Translations under genes and position numbers: made by a program
The notes under the pieces: generated by a model
The model's input: only the letters and a program-made list of their open reading frames with translations
What the model was told of the DNA's origin: nothing
Databases searched by the model: none
NCBI GenBank assembly: GCA_003141675.1
Contig: PLND01000022.1
Span: forward strand, 15,057 to 56,840
DNA from: Anaerolineae bacterium
GTDB lineage: Bacteria; Chloroflexota; Anaerolineae; Anaerolineales; RBG-16-64-43
Length of the DNA: 41,784 bases
Reading direction: 5' to 3'
Shown: piece after piece, positions 23,801-31,754 of the stretch
How positions within the stretch are numbered: the stretch's first letter is position 1
Layout: each line of letters begins with the position of its first letter

Positions 23801-24994
23801 CCTCCGGCGGAAAAACCGGCAACTGGAGCTGGAGAGATCCCGGCCTGGTTGGATAAATCTAAACCGAGCGGAAATGAAACCGTAGCCCGCTGGCTCGATC
23901 GCAGACTGAAAACGTCGACCTTAAGCTCGTTGGAAGATGCTGTTTCAAAACCTGGATCCAAACCGCCGACGCAAACGCCTCCAGCGCGAGCCGCCCAAAG
24001 CTCGACCCAATTGCCCACTTGGTTGGACTCACAAAAACCGGGCGGGTCCGATACCGTGGTGCGATGGATGGATAAACGCGAAACAGGCTCTTTGCATCGA
24101 GAGCCGCAATCGGCGTTCGCTGATGCCGGAAAAGGGGCCTTCCCCACTGCTGAAGGAGCAACACCTGCAAAACCGGATACTCCTCCGGCTGTCGCTCCCG
24201 TTAAGGCACTCGTTCCTGCTCCCAGAACGGAAGATACGGGTGCTGCCAGGAAATCTACCATCCAAGACGTCACTCCAGTCCCTCAGCCTGGAATTGAATC
24301 GGCTCGCCCTTTGCAACCTGCGGCAGGGCCCGTTTCCTTCGCAAAGCCGGCCGAGCCGTTGATGCAGCCTCAACGTCCGGTTGCTCTCCCGCCGGCCCCA
24401 GTCGATGCCTCTCCAGAGGAGGAAGAAGAGGAGGGGGCTTTCGTGCCACCTCCGGAATGGCTGCAGAAGGCATTGGGAAACGCGGTGACGGACGTGCCAC
24501 CAAATCCCAAGGAACTGTTCCCCGTACCGGAACCGAGTAAATCGCAATCCTCACAGCCAATTCCGGCCGCGGAAAAAACCGCTGATATCCGATGGCAGAT
24601 TCAACCGGCTGAAGAGCCGGCTCCCATTTCGACCGCAAAGCCCACGGCATGGGTGCCGATTTCTCTCCCGCAGACAGTATCGGAGACACCCGTCAAACCG
24701 GTGAAGAAAGCTGTTAAGAAAAAAACGCGGAAATTAACGGATATCGAATCCGAAGCGTTAATCCGGGAAGCACGGGTTTATCTGGAAACCGATCTGAAGA
24801 AAGCTTGCGAAGTCTATCAACAAGTGATCGGGAATCCTGCAAACGCCGAAGTGGTAGCCAATGATCTCACATCCTACCTGGAACAGGATCCGGCTTCTCC
24901 GCAGCTCTGGAACCTTCTGGGTGATGCCTGCGGCCGCGCCGGCCGGTTCCAGGATGCCTACGGGGCTTATGCGGAAGCCTTGCGGAGAATGTAA
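20813..24994 (+). CDS. Giant TPR protein with about 24 P[D/E]W[L/I/M] motifs in a Pro/Ala-rich array
   Basis: This 1393-residue protein has no recognised name. Residues 1-235 are TPR-like repeats (QEIKDLIDHGHFDEAIAHCQ, AYRLLGKAFLEQGRHGDAAD-like units, AEIRSALVEDPERPDLQTLL). Residues about 285-1220 are low-complexity Pro/Ala/Ser/Thr sequence carrying 21 PDW/PEW motifs (LPDWL, IPDWL, IPEWM and so on) plus three variants (TPSWF, IPAWL, LPTWL). Motifs at 623, 665, 710, 755 and 799 are 42-45 residues apart. A second repeat type, WLD..KP.G..TV.RW.D.R, occurs at 1012 and 1070. Residues 1308-1393 return to TPR (ARVYLETDLKKACEVYQQVI). There is no signal peptide or TM helix, so it should be cytoplasmic. 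It may be a multivalent scaffold; partners are unknown. Confidence 0.85.
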   Translation: MTEIALRTYNQEIKDLIDHGHFDEAIAHCQHVLETFPRHIETYRLLGKAFLEQGRHGDAADVFQRVLSAIPEDWLSHVAMAIVREDESNLDMAIWHMERAYEVNPSNTTVQQEVRRLRGRRDGVEPPKLRLTRSALARMYIKGGLFGQAIAEIRSALVEDPERPDLQTLLASALFDSGAVQEATEICSTILQKLPYCLEANRILGLALWASDKKEDAEKLFQRLESLNPYIDIDALKKDKRIQEHPGQSITLTRIEWEQQEKTVSSKQPAWASSLGLKIEEPQKGRQAIPDWLATASHPAAPAAPATPEASPFGGPTPSWFNDAANAMGTGKPAGLNLIEPQNAPAEPAAAPAVKTGTGELPDWIKTQTNAVEPSQAEKPSSPLPDWLAAPLMPSAPTPESITPTVESTLPDWIRTVAPASTTPAEEISGIPDWLSPPASIEGLPSSSLPEWTKPETKTGPLEAEPGNIPDWLSTSKPASVDVGSEPEWLKPPPAGSTSDLIPEWMKGVSPSDSSASASPSMERVPDWLQENPASQSKPVEIIPEWMRGESTSTPDTGREKPSTLFAPETDIPEWMKPEPMESPAAIQPPTIQPAESTSAEPIAPPQTFQPSNDQAYVSEISLPDWMTSPTPSAPVAPAPIAPTPAAVPVQSMESAPEAVPDVTLPDWLNASPSPAPAAPAPIPATPPPTPPSPAQPIENAPEATPEITLPDWLTAISAPAPTIFAPLPPTPAPILPPPVQPVEAAPKEASEVILPDWLTAVNPPTPSTVGPTPLTPAPIPAAVESVETPAEAIPEIALPDWLKAAAPSAPTIPTLKPAAPVSPPISTQPASALSAVQPAEEIPAAIPEVNLPDWIKSATPSVPAAPTPVPSVPVALPIASKPVNAPVAVQPAPVLPTSAAIEEPKKTTPPPGPTAPTPISEGIDLPDWLIAQLHGKPVEPAPPPAAAKPAVPLPDWLKPATQSPASSPVVDWEKAADQTVPSLPADATRPATGAVPPAEKPATGAGEIPAWLDKSKPSGNETVARWLDRRLKTSTLSSLEDAVSKPGSKPPTQTPPARAAQSSTQLPTWLDSQKPGGSDTVVRWMDKRETGSLHREPQSAFADAGKGAFPTAEGATPAKPDTPPAVAPVKALVPAPRTEDTGAARKSTIQDVTPVPQPGIESARPLQPAAGPVSFAKPAEPLMQPQRPVALPPAPVDASPEEEEEEGAFVPPPEWLQKALGNAVTDVPPNPKELFPVPEPSKSQSSQPIPAAEKTADIRWQIQPAEEPAPISTAKPTAWVPISLPQTVSETPVKPVKKAVKKKTRKLTDIESEALIREARVYLETDLKKACEVYQQVIGNPANAEVVANDLTSYLEQDPASPQLWNLLGDACGRAGRFQDAYGAYAEALRRM
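22674..23390 (+). repeat. Tandem repeat block inside the PDWL-array gene
   Basis: About six diverged units, the first five 126-135 bases apart, each encode a core like PEI.LPDWL.A followed by a Pro/Ala-rich linker and a QP.E.APEA-type segment. The DNA of the cores is alike (TTGCCGGATTGG recurs), while linkers vary, as expected for slippage or unequal crossing-over followed by drift. Confidence 0.75.
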
Positions 24995-25060
24995 ACCACA
25001 TTCGTCCACGCGCCCCCAGTCCGATCGATTCCACCTCCCAAGTTTCACTTGACAAGAGGA

Positions 25061-26524
25061 ATGATGACCGCTCGTCGTCTGGTGATCGCCATTGCGTTTT
25101 TGGGCATCGTATTCATGGCAAGCCGGCCCATGATCGATACCGACACCTGGTGGCATCTGCGGACCGGCCAATGGATTTTGGACAATCACGCGCTGCCCGA
25201 AGTGGACCGGTTTTCCTTCACCCGATCGGGAGCCGCGTGGTACTACCCGGCATGGCTGTCGGAAATCCTTATGGTGAAAGTGTTTTCGATCGCTGGTCTG
25301 CCGGGTTTGAACCTGTTGTTTACCTGCCTGATTGTATTGACGTGTACTGTAATATTCCTGACGATGCGGGGCGATCCGTATCTGCGGGCGGTTATCCTGG
25401 TTTTCGCGGCGGGAGCATCGGAGATTTACTGGAGCGCTCGGCCGCAGATATTTACCTTCCTGTTCAGCGCCTGCTTTTTTTATTGTCTCAGGGAATTCCT
25501 TCAAGGAAGAAGGAATATTTTATGGATTCTACCGATCCTGATGGTACTGTGGGTTAATACCCATGCCGGGTTTTTCATGGGATTTGTATTCCTCCTGCTT
25601 GCCGTGGTGAAACAGGGGTTGCATTTCTTGTCCTCGCACGATGAACGTTCTCCGGATCGGATCCGAAAATTTCTTTGGGTCTCCGGAACCGGGGTGGCGT
25701 GTTTCGTCACTTGCGGAATCAATCCATCCGGATGGAAGATTATCGCCTATCCTTTTCAGACGGTATCCGTTCAATTCCTTCAAAAATTTATCCAGGAATG
25801 GCAAACTCCGAATTTCCATTATTGGAACGCCCAGTTATTTTTAATCCTGTTCTTCGTCACCTGGGCTGTCATCGCATTCTCCCCGAAGCGGTTAGACGGG
25901 GGTGATTTCTTCCTTCTGGCGATCATCGGTTATATGGGATTCCTCGCGGGCCGGAATACTTATTTTCTTTCCATCATCGCGCCGGCCTTGATTATGGAGT
26001 ACGGCCAACCCATTTTGGAGGCGAAGCTTCCGGGCTGGTCGCCCAGCAAGGTAACCTCCAAAATTCTGGGTGTTGTCAATAGTTTGATCCTTGCCGCCGC
26101 AACGATCGGGGTTGCGGTTCTGGTCGTTCAAAACAACTCGTCGACCGCCATCGATGCGGTCATCCGCCGCGCGATCCCGGTCGATGCTGTAGAATTTCTT
26201 TCCAAGAATCCAGGGTGGGGGAGGATGTTCAATTCCTATAATTGGGGTTCCTATCTATTGTGGAATTTACCTTCCTACCCCGTATTTGTGGACGGCCGCA
26301 CGGACCTGTATGATGATGAAATATTAAATCAATACATTGACGTGGTGGATGCCCGAGCTGGCTGGCAGGATATTTTACAGACATGGGATATCCATGTTGT
26401 ATTTCTGGATCCTTCCGCGCCGATATTACAGGTTCTGATCGCCGAAGACTGGCAGGTACGCTATCAAGACGAGCAGTCCGTTATCCTTCTGCGGCCACTC
26501 CAAAATGCCGTTCCGACAAAATGA
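25061..26524 (+). CDS. Polytopic GT-C-like membrane protein 2
   Basis: This 487-residue protein has about 10 hydrophobic helices after a short start. The first outer loop reads MIDTDTWWHLRTGQWIL, an acidic-aromatic loop typical of GT-C-like bacterial membrane proteins, followed by LPEVDRFSFTRSG. A soluble C-terminal domain (GRMFNSYNWGSYLLWNLPSYPVFVDGRTDLYDD) follows. The track start is a TTG at 25049. AAGAGGA lies just before the paired ATGs at 25061 and 25064, so one of these is more likely and 25064 is the better spaced. It overlaps the next gene by ATGA, so the two are translationally coupled. Substrate and acceptor are unknown. Confidence 0.7.
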   Translation: MMTARRLVIAIAFLGIVFMASRPMIDTDTWWHLRTGQWILDNHALPEVDRFSFTRSGAAWYYPAWLSEILMVKVFSIAGLPGLNLLFTCLIVLTCTVIFLTMRGDPYLRAVILVFAAGASEIYWSARPQIFTFLFSACFFYCLREFLQGRRNILWILPILMVLWVNTHAGFFMGFVFLLLAVVKQGLHFLSSHDERSPDRIRKFLWVSGTGVACFVTCGINPSGWKIIAYPFQTVSVQFLQKFIQEWQTPNFHYWNAQLFLILFFVTWAVIAFSPKRLDGGDFFLLAIIGYMGFLAGRNTYFLSIIAPALIMEYGQPILEAKLPGWSPSKVTSKILGVVNSLILAAATIGVAVLVVQNNSSTAIDAVIRRAIPVDAVEFLSKNPGWGRMFNSYNWGSYLLWNLPSYPVFVDGRTDLYDDEILNQYIDVVDARAGWQDILQTWDIHVVFLDPSAPILQVLIAEDWQVRYQDEQSVILLRPLQNAVPTK

Positions 26525-28122
26525 ACTTCCCCCGATGGTCTCTCCCTTCCCATAAGACTCGATGGTTGATCGCAATCTTTATCACCGCGCTCATCGTTTC
26601 CCTCCTGGAGGCCTTTTTTATCGAACAACCCGGAACCATGGATGCCTGCTACTATTACAGTGGCGGGTTAAATATTTTCCGGGGCCGGGGGATGAATGAA
26701 TATTTTTACTGGAACTACCTGGAGGGTTCCGTTTCACTTCCCCATCCGGGTTTTCTTTATTGGATGCCTCTACCGTCGATCGTTGCGGCCTCGGGGATGT
26801 TTCTTCTCCAAAACGGTTTTCGACAAGCACAAATTCCATTCCTGTTGCTCTCGGTGGCCTTTCCTTTCTGGGGATATTGGCTGGCGTTCAAATTGACCTC
26901 CTCCCTCCGAATGGGAATTGTGGCGGCATTCCTTTCCATTTTTTCCGGGTTTTATGCTGTATATTGGCTCAATACAGAAAGTTTTTTGCTCTTCGCTTGG
27001 ACCGGCAGTCTAGCCTTTTACAGCCTCTCGGTTTTGCTGGAAAAACCACGCTGGTATTTGTCCATTCTAACGGGGTTGCTCTGCGGTCTGGCGCATTTAA
27101 CCCGAGCGGATGGCATTTTACTGCTTCCTTTTGCCGGGCTGGCGATCCTCATTGCTTGCCCCGGGAAACTGTTTCAACGGATAAAACATCTTCTCTTGGC
27201 GATCGCGGGGTACTTTCTGACCAGCGGTTTTTGGTACCTGCGCAACCTTCGCGATCTAGGAAGTTTGTTTACTCCCGCCACCGGAAATGCACTATGGTTG
27301 ACCGCATACAATGATTTGTTTCATTTTCCCGCATCCGACCTTACCCCTGAACGTTTTTTCTCCAGCGGCCTGCAACCCCTCATCCACGCCCGATGGATAG
27401 CCGTCCTGTGGAATACCGAGACGGCCATTTTTGTCCTGGGAATGGTTTTTCTTTTTCCGTTCATATGCCGGGGTGCATACCTCCTGCGCAAACAACCGGT
27501 AATGGCCATCGGCATCGGATATTTCTTCCTATTGTTCTTCGTCATGAGCATTGTGTATCCGTTTCAGGGCTCCCGGGGCGGGTTCTTCCATTCTTCGGCA
27601 GCCTTGCTTCCTCTGGCGGTCGTTTCCGCCGCGCTGGGATTGGACGATTTCATTGCCCGGTTGAGCCATTTTCGCCATTGGCTTGTTGAATCGGCGCAAT
27701 CTTTCTTCGGGGTTGGTTTTGTTCTGTTGGCTTTGGTCTCCACCGGGGTCATTTATTATCAACGGGTGATCGGAAGCGATCCAACCCGGACATACTGGTC
27801 TGGATTGAATGCGGAGTATTCATCGGGAGTCCGACATTTGGGAAACGCGGCAACGAACAGTCGTTTTATGGTGAATGATCCACCGTGTTTCTACGCATTG
27901 ACTGGATTGGAAGCGGTGCCCGTTCCAGACGGCGACCCAGCGACGCTCCTGGCGGTGGCGAATCAGTTCGACGTCCAATTTATCATTCTGGACTCCGACG
28001 TTCCAGACGGCCTGCTTCCGTTCTACAATGGGACGGTATCCCTCTCGCGGCTTCCTCTGGTATGGGAAGACCGGGAAGGGAATACGGTCTATCGATGGTT
28101 CGCAGTCGAGCCGCCGCCATAG
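26521..28122 (+). CDS. Polytopic GT-C-like membrane protein 3
   Basis: This 533-residue protein starts at the ATG of the ATGA overlap with the previous stop, not at the track start 26383 that runs back into the upstream gene. It has an N-terminal helix, a first outer loop with PGTMDACYYYSGGLNIFRG and HPGFLYWMPLPS, about ten further helices, and a soluble C-terminal domain ending in VWEDREGNTVYRWFAVE. The layout matches GT-C glycosyltransferases using polyprenyl-linked sugars. The canonical Asp-Glu pair is reduced to MDACYY, so activity is less certain than for gene 1. It is part of a three-gene run. Confidence 0.7.
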   Translation: MNFPRWSLPSHKTRWLIAIFITALIVSLLEAFFIEQPGTMDACYYYSGGLNIFRGRGMNEYFYWNYLEGSVSLPHPGFLYWMPLPSIVAASGMFLLQNGFRQAQIPFLLLSVAFPFWGYWLAFKLTSSLRMGIVAAFLSIFSGFYAVYWLNTESFLLFAWTGSLAFYSLSVLLEKPRWYLSILTGLLCGLAHLTRADGILLLPFAGLAILIACPGKLFQRIKHLLLAIAGYFLTSGFWYLRNLRDLGSLFTPATGNALWLTAYNDLFHFPASDLTPERFFSSGLQPLIHARWIAVLWNTETAIFVLGMVFLFPFICRGAYLLRKQPVMAIGIGYFFLLFFVMSIVYPFQGSRGGFFHSSAALLPLAVVSAALGLDDFIARLSHFRHWLVESAQSFFGVGFVLLALVSTGVIYYQRVIGSDPTRTYWSGLNAEYSSGVRHLGNAATNSRFMVNDPPCFYALTGLEAVPVPDGDPATLLAVANQFDVQFIILDSDVPDGLLPFYNGTVSLSRLPLVWEDREGNTVYRWFAVEPPP

Positions 28123-28133
28123 TCCAGGTTGCG

Positions 28134-29621
28134 ATGAAAAAGATCCTAGCCTACCTCGGTATCTTTTTTGCCGGATCGATCGGCCCTTTGATTTTCCTTT
28201 TCCTGGAGAAAAAAAACGGGCTCTGGGGCTATCCTTTGGACGACGCGTGGATTCATCAGACTTATGCGCGAGCCTTAGCCGACGGTCTCGGATGGAGTTA
28301 TGCGGGCTCTCCGCCATCTACAGGATCGACCTCGCCTCTCTGGACTCTCCTTCAAATTCCGTCATTTTGGCTTCATCTACCCGCTATCGCCTGGGGTTAC
28401 GGATTGGGAATTTTATTATTATCGCTGAATGCGATTCTTCTCATGCTTTGGGTTAGAAAATTACAGGTTAAACATTATTACATCGTCCTGATTTTTGCCT
28501 TGGGGGAATGGCACCTTGTTTGGGCCGGACTCTCCGGGATGGAGACCCTTTTATTCTGCTGCTGGGTTTCTTTGATGATCTATCTTTTTTTTCCGTTAAC
28601 GCTTCCGCCCGATGGAAGCGCCGTGTCTGCGGGATCGCTCCTTCTTATGGGGATCCTCTCCGGAGCGGGAATCTGGATTCGTCCCGAAGCGCTCTTACTC
28701 CTACTCTATGTCTGCGGTTCCATCATGATTCAACTTTATATCCCCATGAAGCGAAAGCTGTGGCTTTTCTTCCTGGGCTGTTTCCTACCCACGGTTTTAT
28801 ATTTTTGGTTCAACTTCGGATTCGATGGGCGCCTATTTCCGAATACCTTTTATGTTAAAAGCGCCGAGTATTCTATCTGGACCACCCAGAATATCTTCCT
28901 TCGGTTTTTTCAATCGTGGGTTCCCCTTCTGGCCGGTCCCGTCGTCGCCCTGATTCCATTCTTGGTCGCCGCCGTCATCCTTCTCATCCGTTACCGGAAG
29001 TTTCCCGCCGTGTTGCCGTTTGCGTGGGCACTCAGCCATATATTGCTCTACGCCATCCGGTTGCCGGCCACGTACCAGCACGGGAGATATTTTCTTCCCG
29101 TCCTTCCCGTATTGATCGGTTACGGTGTTTACGGTTATTTCGCCTTGAAGGAAAAAGCGCTGCATTGGTTTATTCCCAGGGTTGCCATCCGCGCACTCTG
29201 GGGCAGTGCCTTGCTCCTGACGGGAATATTCTTGTTCATCGGAGCCGCCCAATTTACCGCAGACGTCCGGTTTATCCAGACCAACATGGTGGAAATGTCA
29301 CTTTGGATTCGCGAAAACACGCCCGCCGGCTCCGTCATTGCGGCGCACGATATCGGTGCGCTTGGTTTTTGGAGCAATCGCCGTATCGTCGACCTGGGGG
29401 GCGTCACCGATCTGGATGCTTTGGCGTTGCTTTCGGGGAAAACCGACCTTCAAAATTATTTATCCATGAAGCAGACGGATCTTCTAATGACCTTCGAGGA
29501 CACTTACCCTCACGAATTGGAAGGTTGTATCCCTTTGCATGCCGCGGACGAGATCCCGCCCCTCCTGGCCGAAAGAATGATGCTCTTCGATTGGCGTCTG
29601 GGTTGTTCCAACCAACGTTGA
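28134..29621 (+). CDS. Polytopic GT-C/ArnT-like membrane protein 4
   Basis: This 495-residue protein starts at the ATG at 28134, 11 bases after the previous stop; the track start 27885 lies inside the upstream gene. The first outer loop has YPLDDAWIHQTYARALADG and STGSTSPLWTLL, features common in ArnT/PMT-like proteins with a DD pair as catalytic candidate. About ten helices follow, then an outer domain (MVEMSLWIRENTPAGSVIAAHDIGALGFWSNRRIVDLGG). It probably transfers a lipid-linked sugar on the outer face. It is the last gene of the run. The Tad pilus locus lies just beyond, so pilin or cell-surface glycosylation is a possibility but not shown. Confidence 0.72.
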   Translation: MKKILAYLGIFFAGSIGPLIFLFLEKKNGLWGYPLDDAWIHQTYARALADGLGWSYAGSPPSTGSTSPLWTLLQIPSFWLHLPAIAWGYGLGILLLSLNAILLMLWVRKLQVKHYYIVLIFALGEWHLVWAGLSGMETLLFCCWVSLMIYLFFPLTLPPDGSAVSAGSLLLMGILSGAGIWIRPEALLLLLYVCGSIMIQLYIPMKRKLWLFFLGCFLPTVLYFWFNFGFDGRLFPNTFYVKSAEYSIWTTQNIFLRFFQSWVPLLAGPVVALIPFLVAAVILLIRYRKFPAVLPFAWALSHILLYAIRLPATYQHGRYFLPVLPVLIGYGVYGYFALKEKALHWFIPRVAIRALWGSALLLTGIFLFIGAAQFTADVRFIQTNMVEMSLWIRENTPAGSVIAAHDIGALGFWSNRRIVDLGGVTDLDALALLSGKTDLQNYLSMKQTDLLMTFEDTYPHELEGCIPLHAADEIPPLLAERMMLFDWRLGCSNQR

Positions 29622-29649
29622 TATAAAAATAGGATATTGCTCCTCCAAT

Positions 29650-29678
29650 TTGCCAAGGCTCACCGGGAATGCTATACT
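29650..29678 (+). promoter_or_regulatory. Promoter of the response regulator/kinase pair
   Basis: TTGCCA (29650-29655), 17 bases, then TATACT (29673-29678), 17 bases before the ATG at 29695. It shows that the track start at 29650 lies within the promoter. Confidence 0.65.
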
Positions 29679-29694
29679 ACGTGCGAGGATTCTC

Positions 29695-30420
29695 ATGGCC
29701 GGAATCAATATTGTATTAATTGATGATCACCCTTTGTATCGCGAGGGGGTTAAGAAAGCTCTCACCTCATTCCCGGATTTGACCATCGTGGGCGAGGCGG
29801 GAAACGGACACGCCGGCATGGATCTTTTAAGAAGCCTTAACCCCGACGTCGCCATTGTAGACGTCAATCTTCCGGATGAAAACGGATTACAGGTCACCAA
29901 GCGGATTCTTTCCGAAATTCCAAACGTCAAAGTAATATTACTTACTGGATATACGGATTCCGAGCAACCGATACACGCTCTCCGATCGGGTGCGCATGCC
30001 TACTGTTCTAAGGATATCGAACATGAACAGCTGGCTGAAATCATCCGAATTGTCGCTTCCGGGAAATGGGTTTTCGAAGGCCGCGTGATGGAAGCCGGCG
30101 AAAGGCAAGCCTGGCTCGACGAGCAAATGGCCGGAATTAAATCGGAAGGATCGTCCGAAGATCTTTTCGCCCCCTTGACCCAGAGAGAATCCGAGATCCT
30201 CAACCTGGTGGCGCGTGGTCTCACCAACAAACAAATCGGCTACCTTCTCGGAATCAGCGAACAGACCGTAAAAAACCATTTGACCTCCCTCCTGCGTAAA
30301 ATCGGAGCTAGTGATCGGACACAGGCGGTGGTCTACGCTTTGAAGCACGGCTGGATCCGGTTGCCGGAAGGTAACGACTCGATCGAATCGCCGCCGGTAC
30401 CAACTCCTAAAGAGGATTAA
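29695..30420 (+). CDS. NarL/LuxR-type response regulator
   Basis: This 241-residue regulator has a receiver with the acidic pair Asp10/Asp11, phosphoacceptor Asp56 (IVDVNLP), Thr84 region (ILLTGY) and Lys106 (YCSKD), then a LuxR-type helix-turn-helix (LTQRESEILNLVARGLTNKQIGYLLGIS...TVKNHLTSLLRKI). It should bind DNA as a dimer when phosphorylated. The ATG at 29695 has GAGGA at the right distance; the track start 29650 is too early. The kinase-like gene follows after 14 bases. The pair sits immediately upstream of the Tad pilus genes and may control them. Confidence 0.92.
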   Translation: MAGINIVLIDDHPLYREGVKKALTSFPDLTIVGEAGNGHAGMDLLRSLNPDVAIVDVNLPDENGLQVTKRILSEIPNVKVILLTGYTDSEQPIHALRSGAHAYCSKDIEHEQLAEIIRIVASGKWVFEGRVMEAGERQAWLDEQMAGIKSEGSSEDLFAPLTQRESEILNLVARGLTNKQIGYLLGISEQTVKNHLTSLLRKIGASDRTQAVVYALKHGWIRLPEGNDSIESPPVPTPKED

Positions 30421-30434
30421 GCCAGGAACCCCCT

Positions 30435-31493
30435 ATGTCGAATGCCCCGATTCCCGAAAAAGCTGTGGATTTGGAGAAGGATTCCTTATCGATAGTCGAA
30501 CTCATCGATTCCATTGGATCCCAGTTGGAGGAGATCAAACAACAATCGAAAGAAGTCCGATCGCTCATAGACCAAAGCCGGAGTGAAGTGGACAAAATGA
30601 AACAACGGCAGACGGCGGAAGCGATGCGGCTGAAGCAAATCCAATCCTCGTTCGATTCCGTCCCACGGGAGGATATCCGCAAGGCGTTTGAATCCACGAT
30701 GGACGCCCAACAACGATTATTTTCGGGGAGCGGTCAACTGGAGAAGTTACAAGCGCAATTGGGTGTTCTGGACCAATTTTCGAAATTTCTCGAGAAGGTG
30801 AATTACTCCCTGAGGCTCAGTCAGCCGGACGTCAAAGCCGGTCCGGCTCCGAAATCCGTGGTCATCCGCGTCGTGGAAGCCCAGGAAACAGAACGTCTCC
30901 GGTTGTCACGCCTAATGCACGACGGTCCGGCGCAGGTGCTGTCCAATTTCATCCTCCAGGTGGAAATTGCAGCGAGACTGTTTGAGATCGATCCGGTACG
31001 GGCCAAGGAAGAACTCACTTCGCTCAAGGCCGCCGCCAATTCCGCCTTTCAACGGATCCGGAATTTCATCTTCGACTTGCGTCCGATGATGTTGGACGAT
31101 TTGGGGTTGATCCCGACCATTCGAAGATATCTGGATGCGTTTAAGGAGCAGGGGCAGCAGGAGATTACCTTCACCTTTACCGGGACTGAGCGGCGGATGC
31201 CCAACCACATCGAAGTGGTCCTGTTCCGCGCTTTACAGCAATTGGTGGGCATAGCGCGGGAGCAGAGCGAAGCTTCCAAAATCAAAGTTGCTTTCGACAT
31301 CGACGAGACAACCGTAAAGGCGGTAATGGAGCACGACGGAAAATTATTGGACGAAAAGGCCGGTGGCCAGGAAGACCCCTACGGTCTCGCATCCCTCCGC
31401 GAACGCGTGGAAATGCTTGGGGGAACTTTCGAATATACCGCGCAAGCGGGCCAAGGGACGTACATTCTCTTGCAACTCCCGATCGGCGATTGA
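30435..31493 (+). CDS. Soluble HisKA_3-type sensor kinase-like protein with degraded ATP-binding domain
   Basis: This 352-residue protein has no TM helix. Residues about 10-125 are a long coiled coil (LEEIKQQSKEVRSLIDQSRS...). The dimerisation/phosphoacceptor region is intact (EAQETERLRLSRLMHDGPAQ, His162; FDLRPMMLDDLGL). The ATP-binding domain is poor: the N-box, usually like QEALTNVxKH, reads QQLVGIAREQ with no Asn. The G1 box DxGxG reads HDGKLL. The G2-like end (GLASLRERVEMLGG...GQGTYILLQLP) is kept. It could be a pseudokinase, a phosphatase or a phosphotransfer adaptor for the neighbouring response regulator. The input signal is cytoplasmic and unknown. Confidence 0.85.
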   Translation: MSNAPIPEKAVDLEKDSLSIVELIDSIGSQLEEIKQQSKEVRSLIDQSRSEVDKMKQRQTAEAMRLKQIQSSFDSVPREDIRKAFESTMDAQQRLFSGSGQLEKLQAQLGVLDQFSKFLEKVNYSLRLSQPDVKAGPAPKSVVIRVVEAQETERLRLSRLMHDGPAQVLSNFILQVEIAARLFEIDPVRAKEELTSLKAAANSAFQRIRNFIFDLRPMMLDDLGLIPTIRRYLDAFKEQGQQEITFTFTGTERRMPNHIEVVLFRALQQLVGIAREQSEASKIKVAFDIDETTVKAVMEHDGKLLDEKAGGQEDPYGLASLRERVEMLGGTFEYTAQAGQGTYILLQLPIGD

Positions 31494-31754
31494 TCGATTA
31501 CGCGATTACCATCAAAGCCGTCAGCCCACTCCGGAAAATTAATCACTTTTTTATCATCCTTGGACCAATCCTAAATTACTATTAACTCAATACCCAGCCT
31601 TGGCCTGGAAAGACGCAGCCGAAGCCGATAATTCTTTTATAATTTGCGGTAGATGTTTCATGGGAGAAAAGTGTGGTGGTGAGGGGAACACCGTATCAAT
31701 CGCCGTAGGACTAATGGAAGTTTTGATGAAGTGTTATTGCAAGGTTTTCGCAAT
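31494..31754. other. Intergenic stretch before the pilin promoter
   Basis: This part of the 326-base gap between the kinase-like gene and the pilin contains no ORF I believe in. It has a TATAAT at 31638-31643 without a good -35. A GGAAAGACGCAGCCGAAGCC stretch loosely recalls part of the c-di-GMP-I riboswitch but lacks that riboswitch's GGCAAACC core. A small ATTGC...GCAAT inverted repeat lies near 31736-31754. A leader RNA is possible but not shown. Confidence 0.3.

Noticed and set aside
23614-24273. Minus-strand ORF of 219 residues
   Set aside because: Antisense shadow of the Pro/Ala-rich region, kept open by codon composition.
31590-31660. Possible c-di-GMP-I (GEMM) riboswitch before the pilin gene (GGAAAGACGCAGCCGAAGCC)
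   Set aside because: The preceding conserved GGCAAACC strand and the P1 pairing are not there. The similarity is limited to a GACGCA-like piece.
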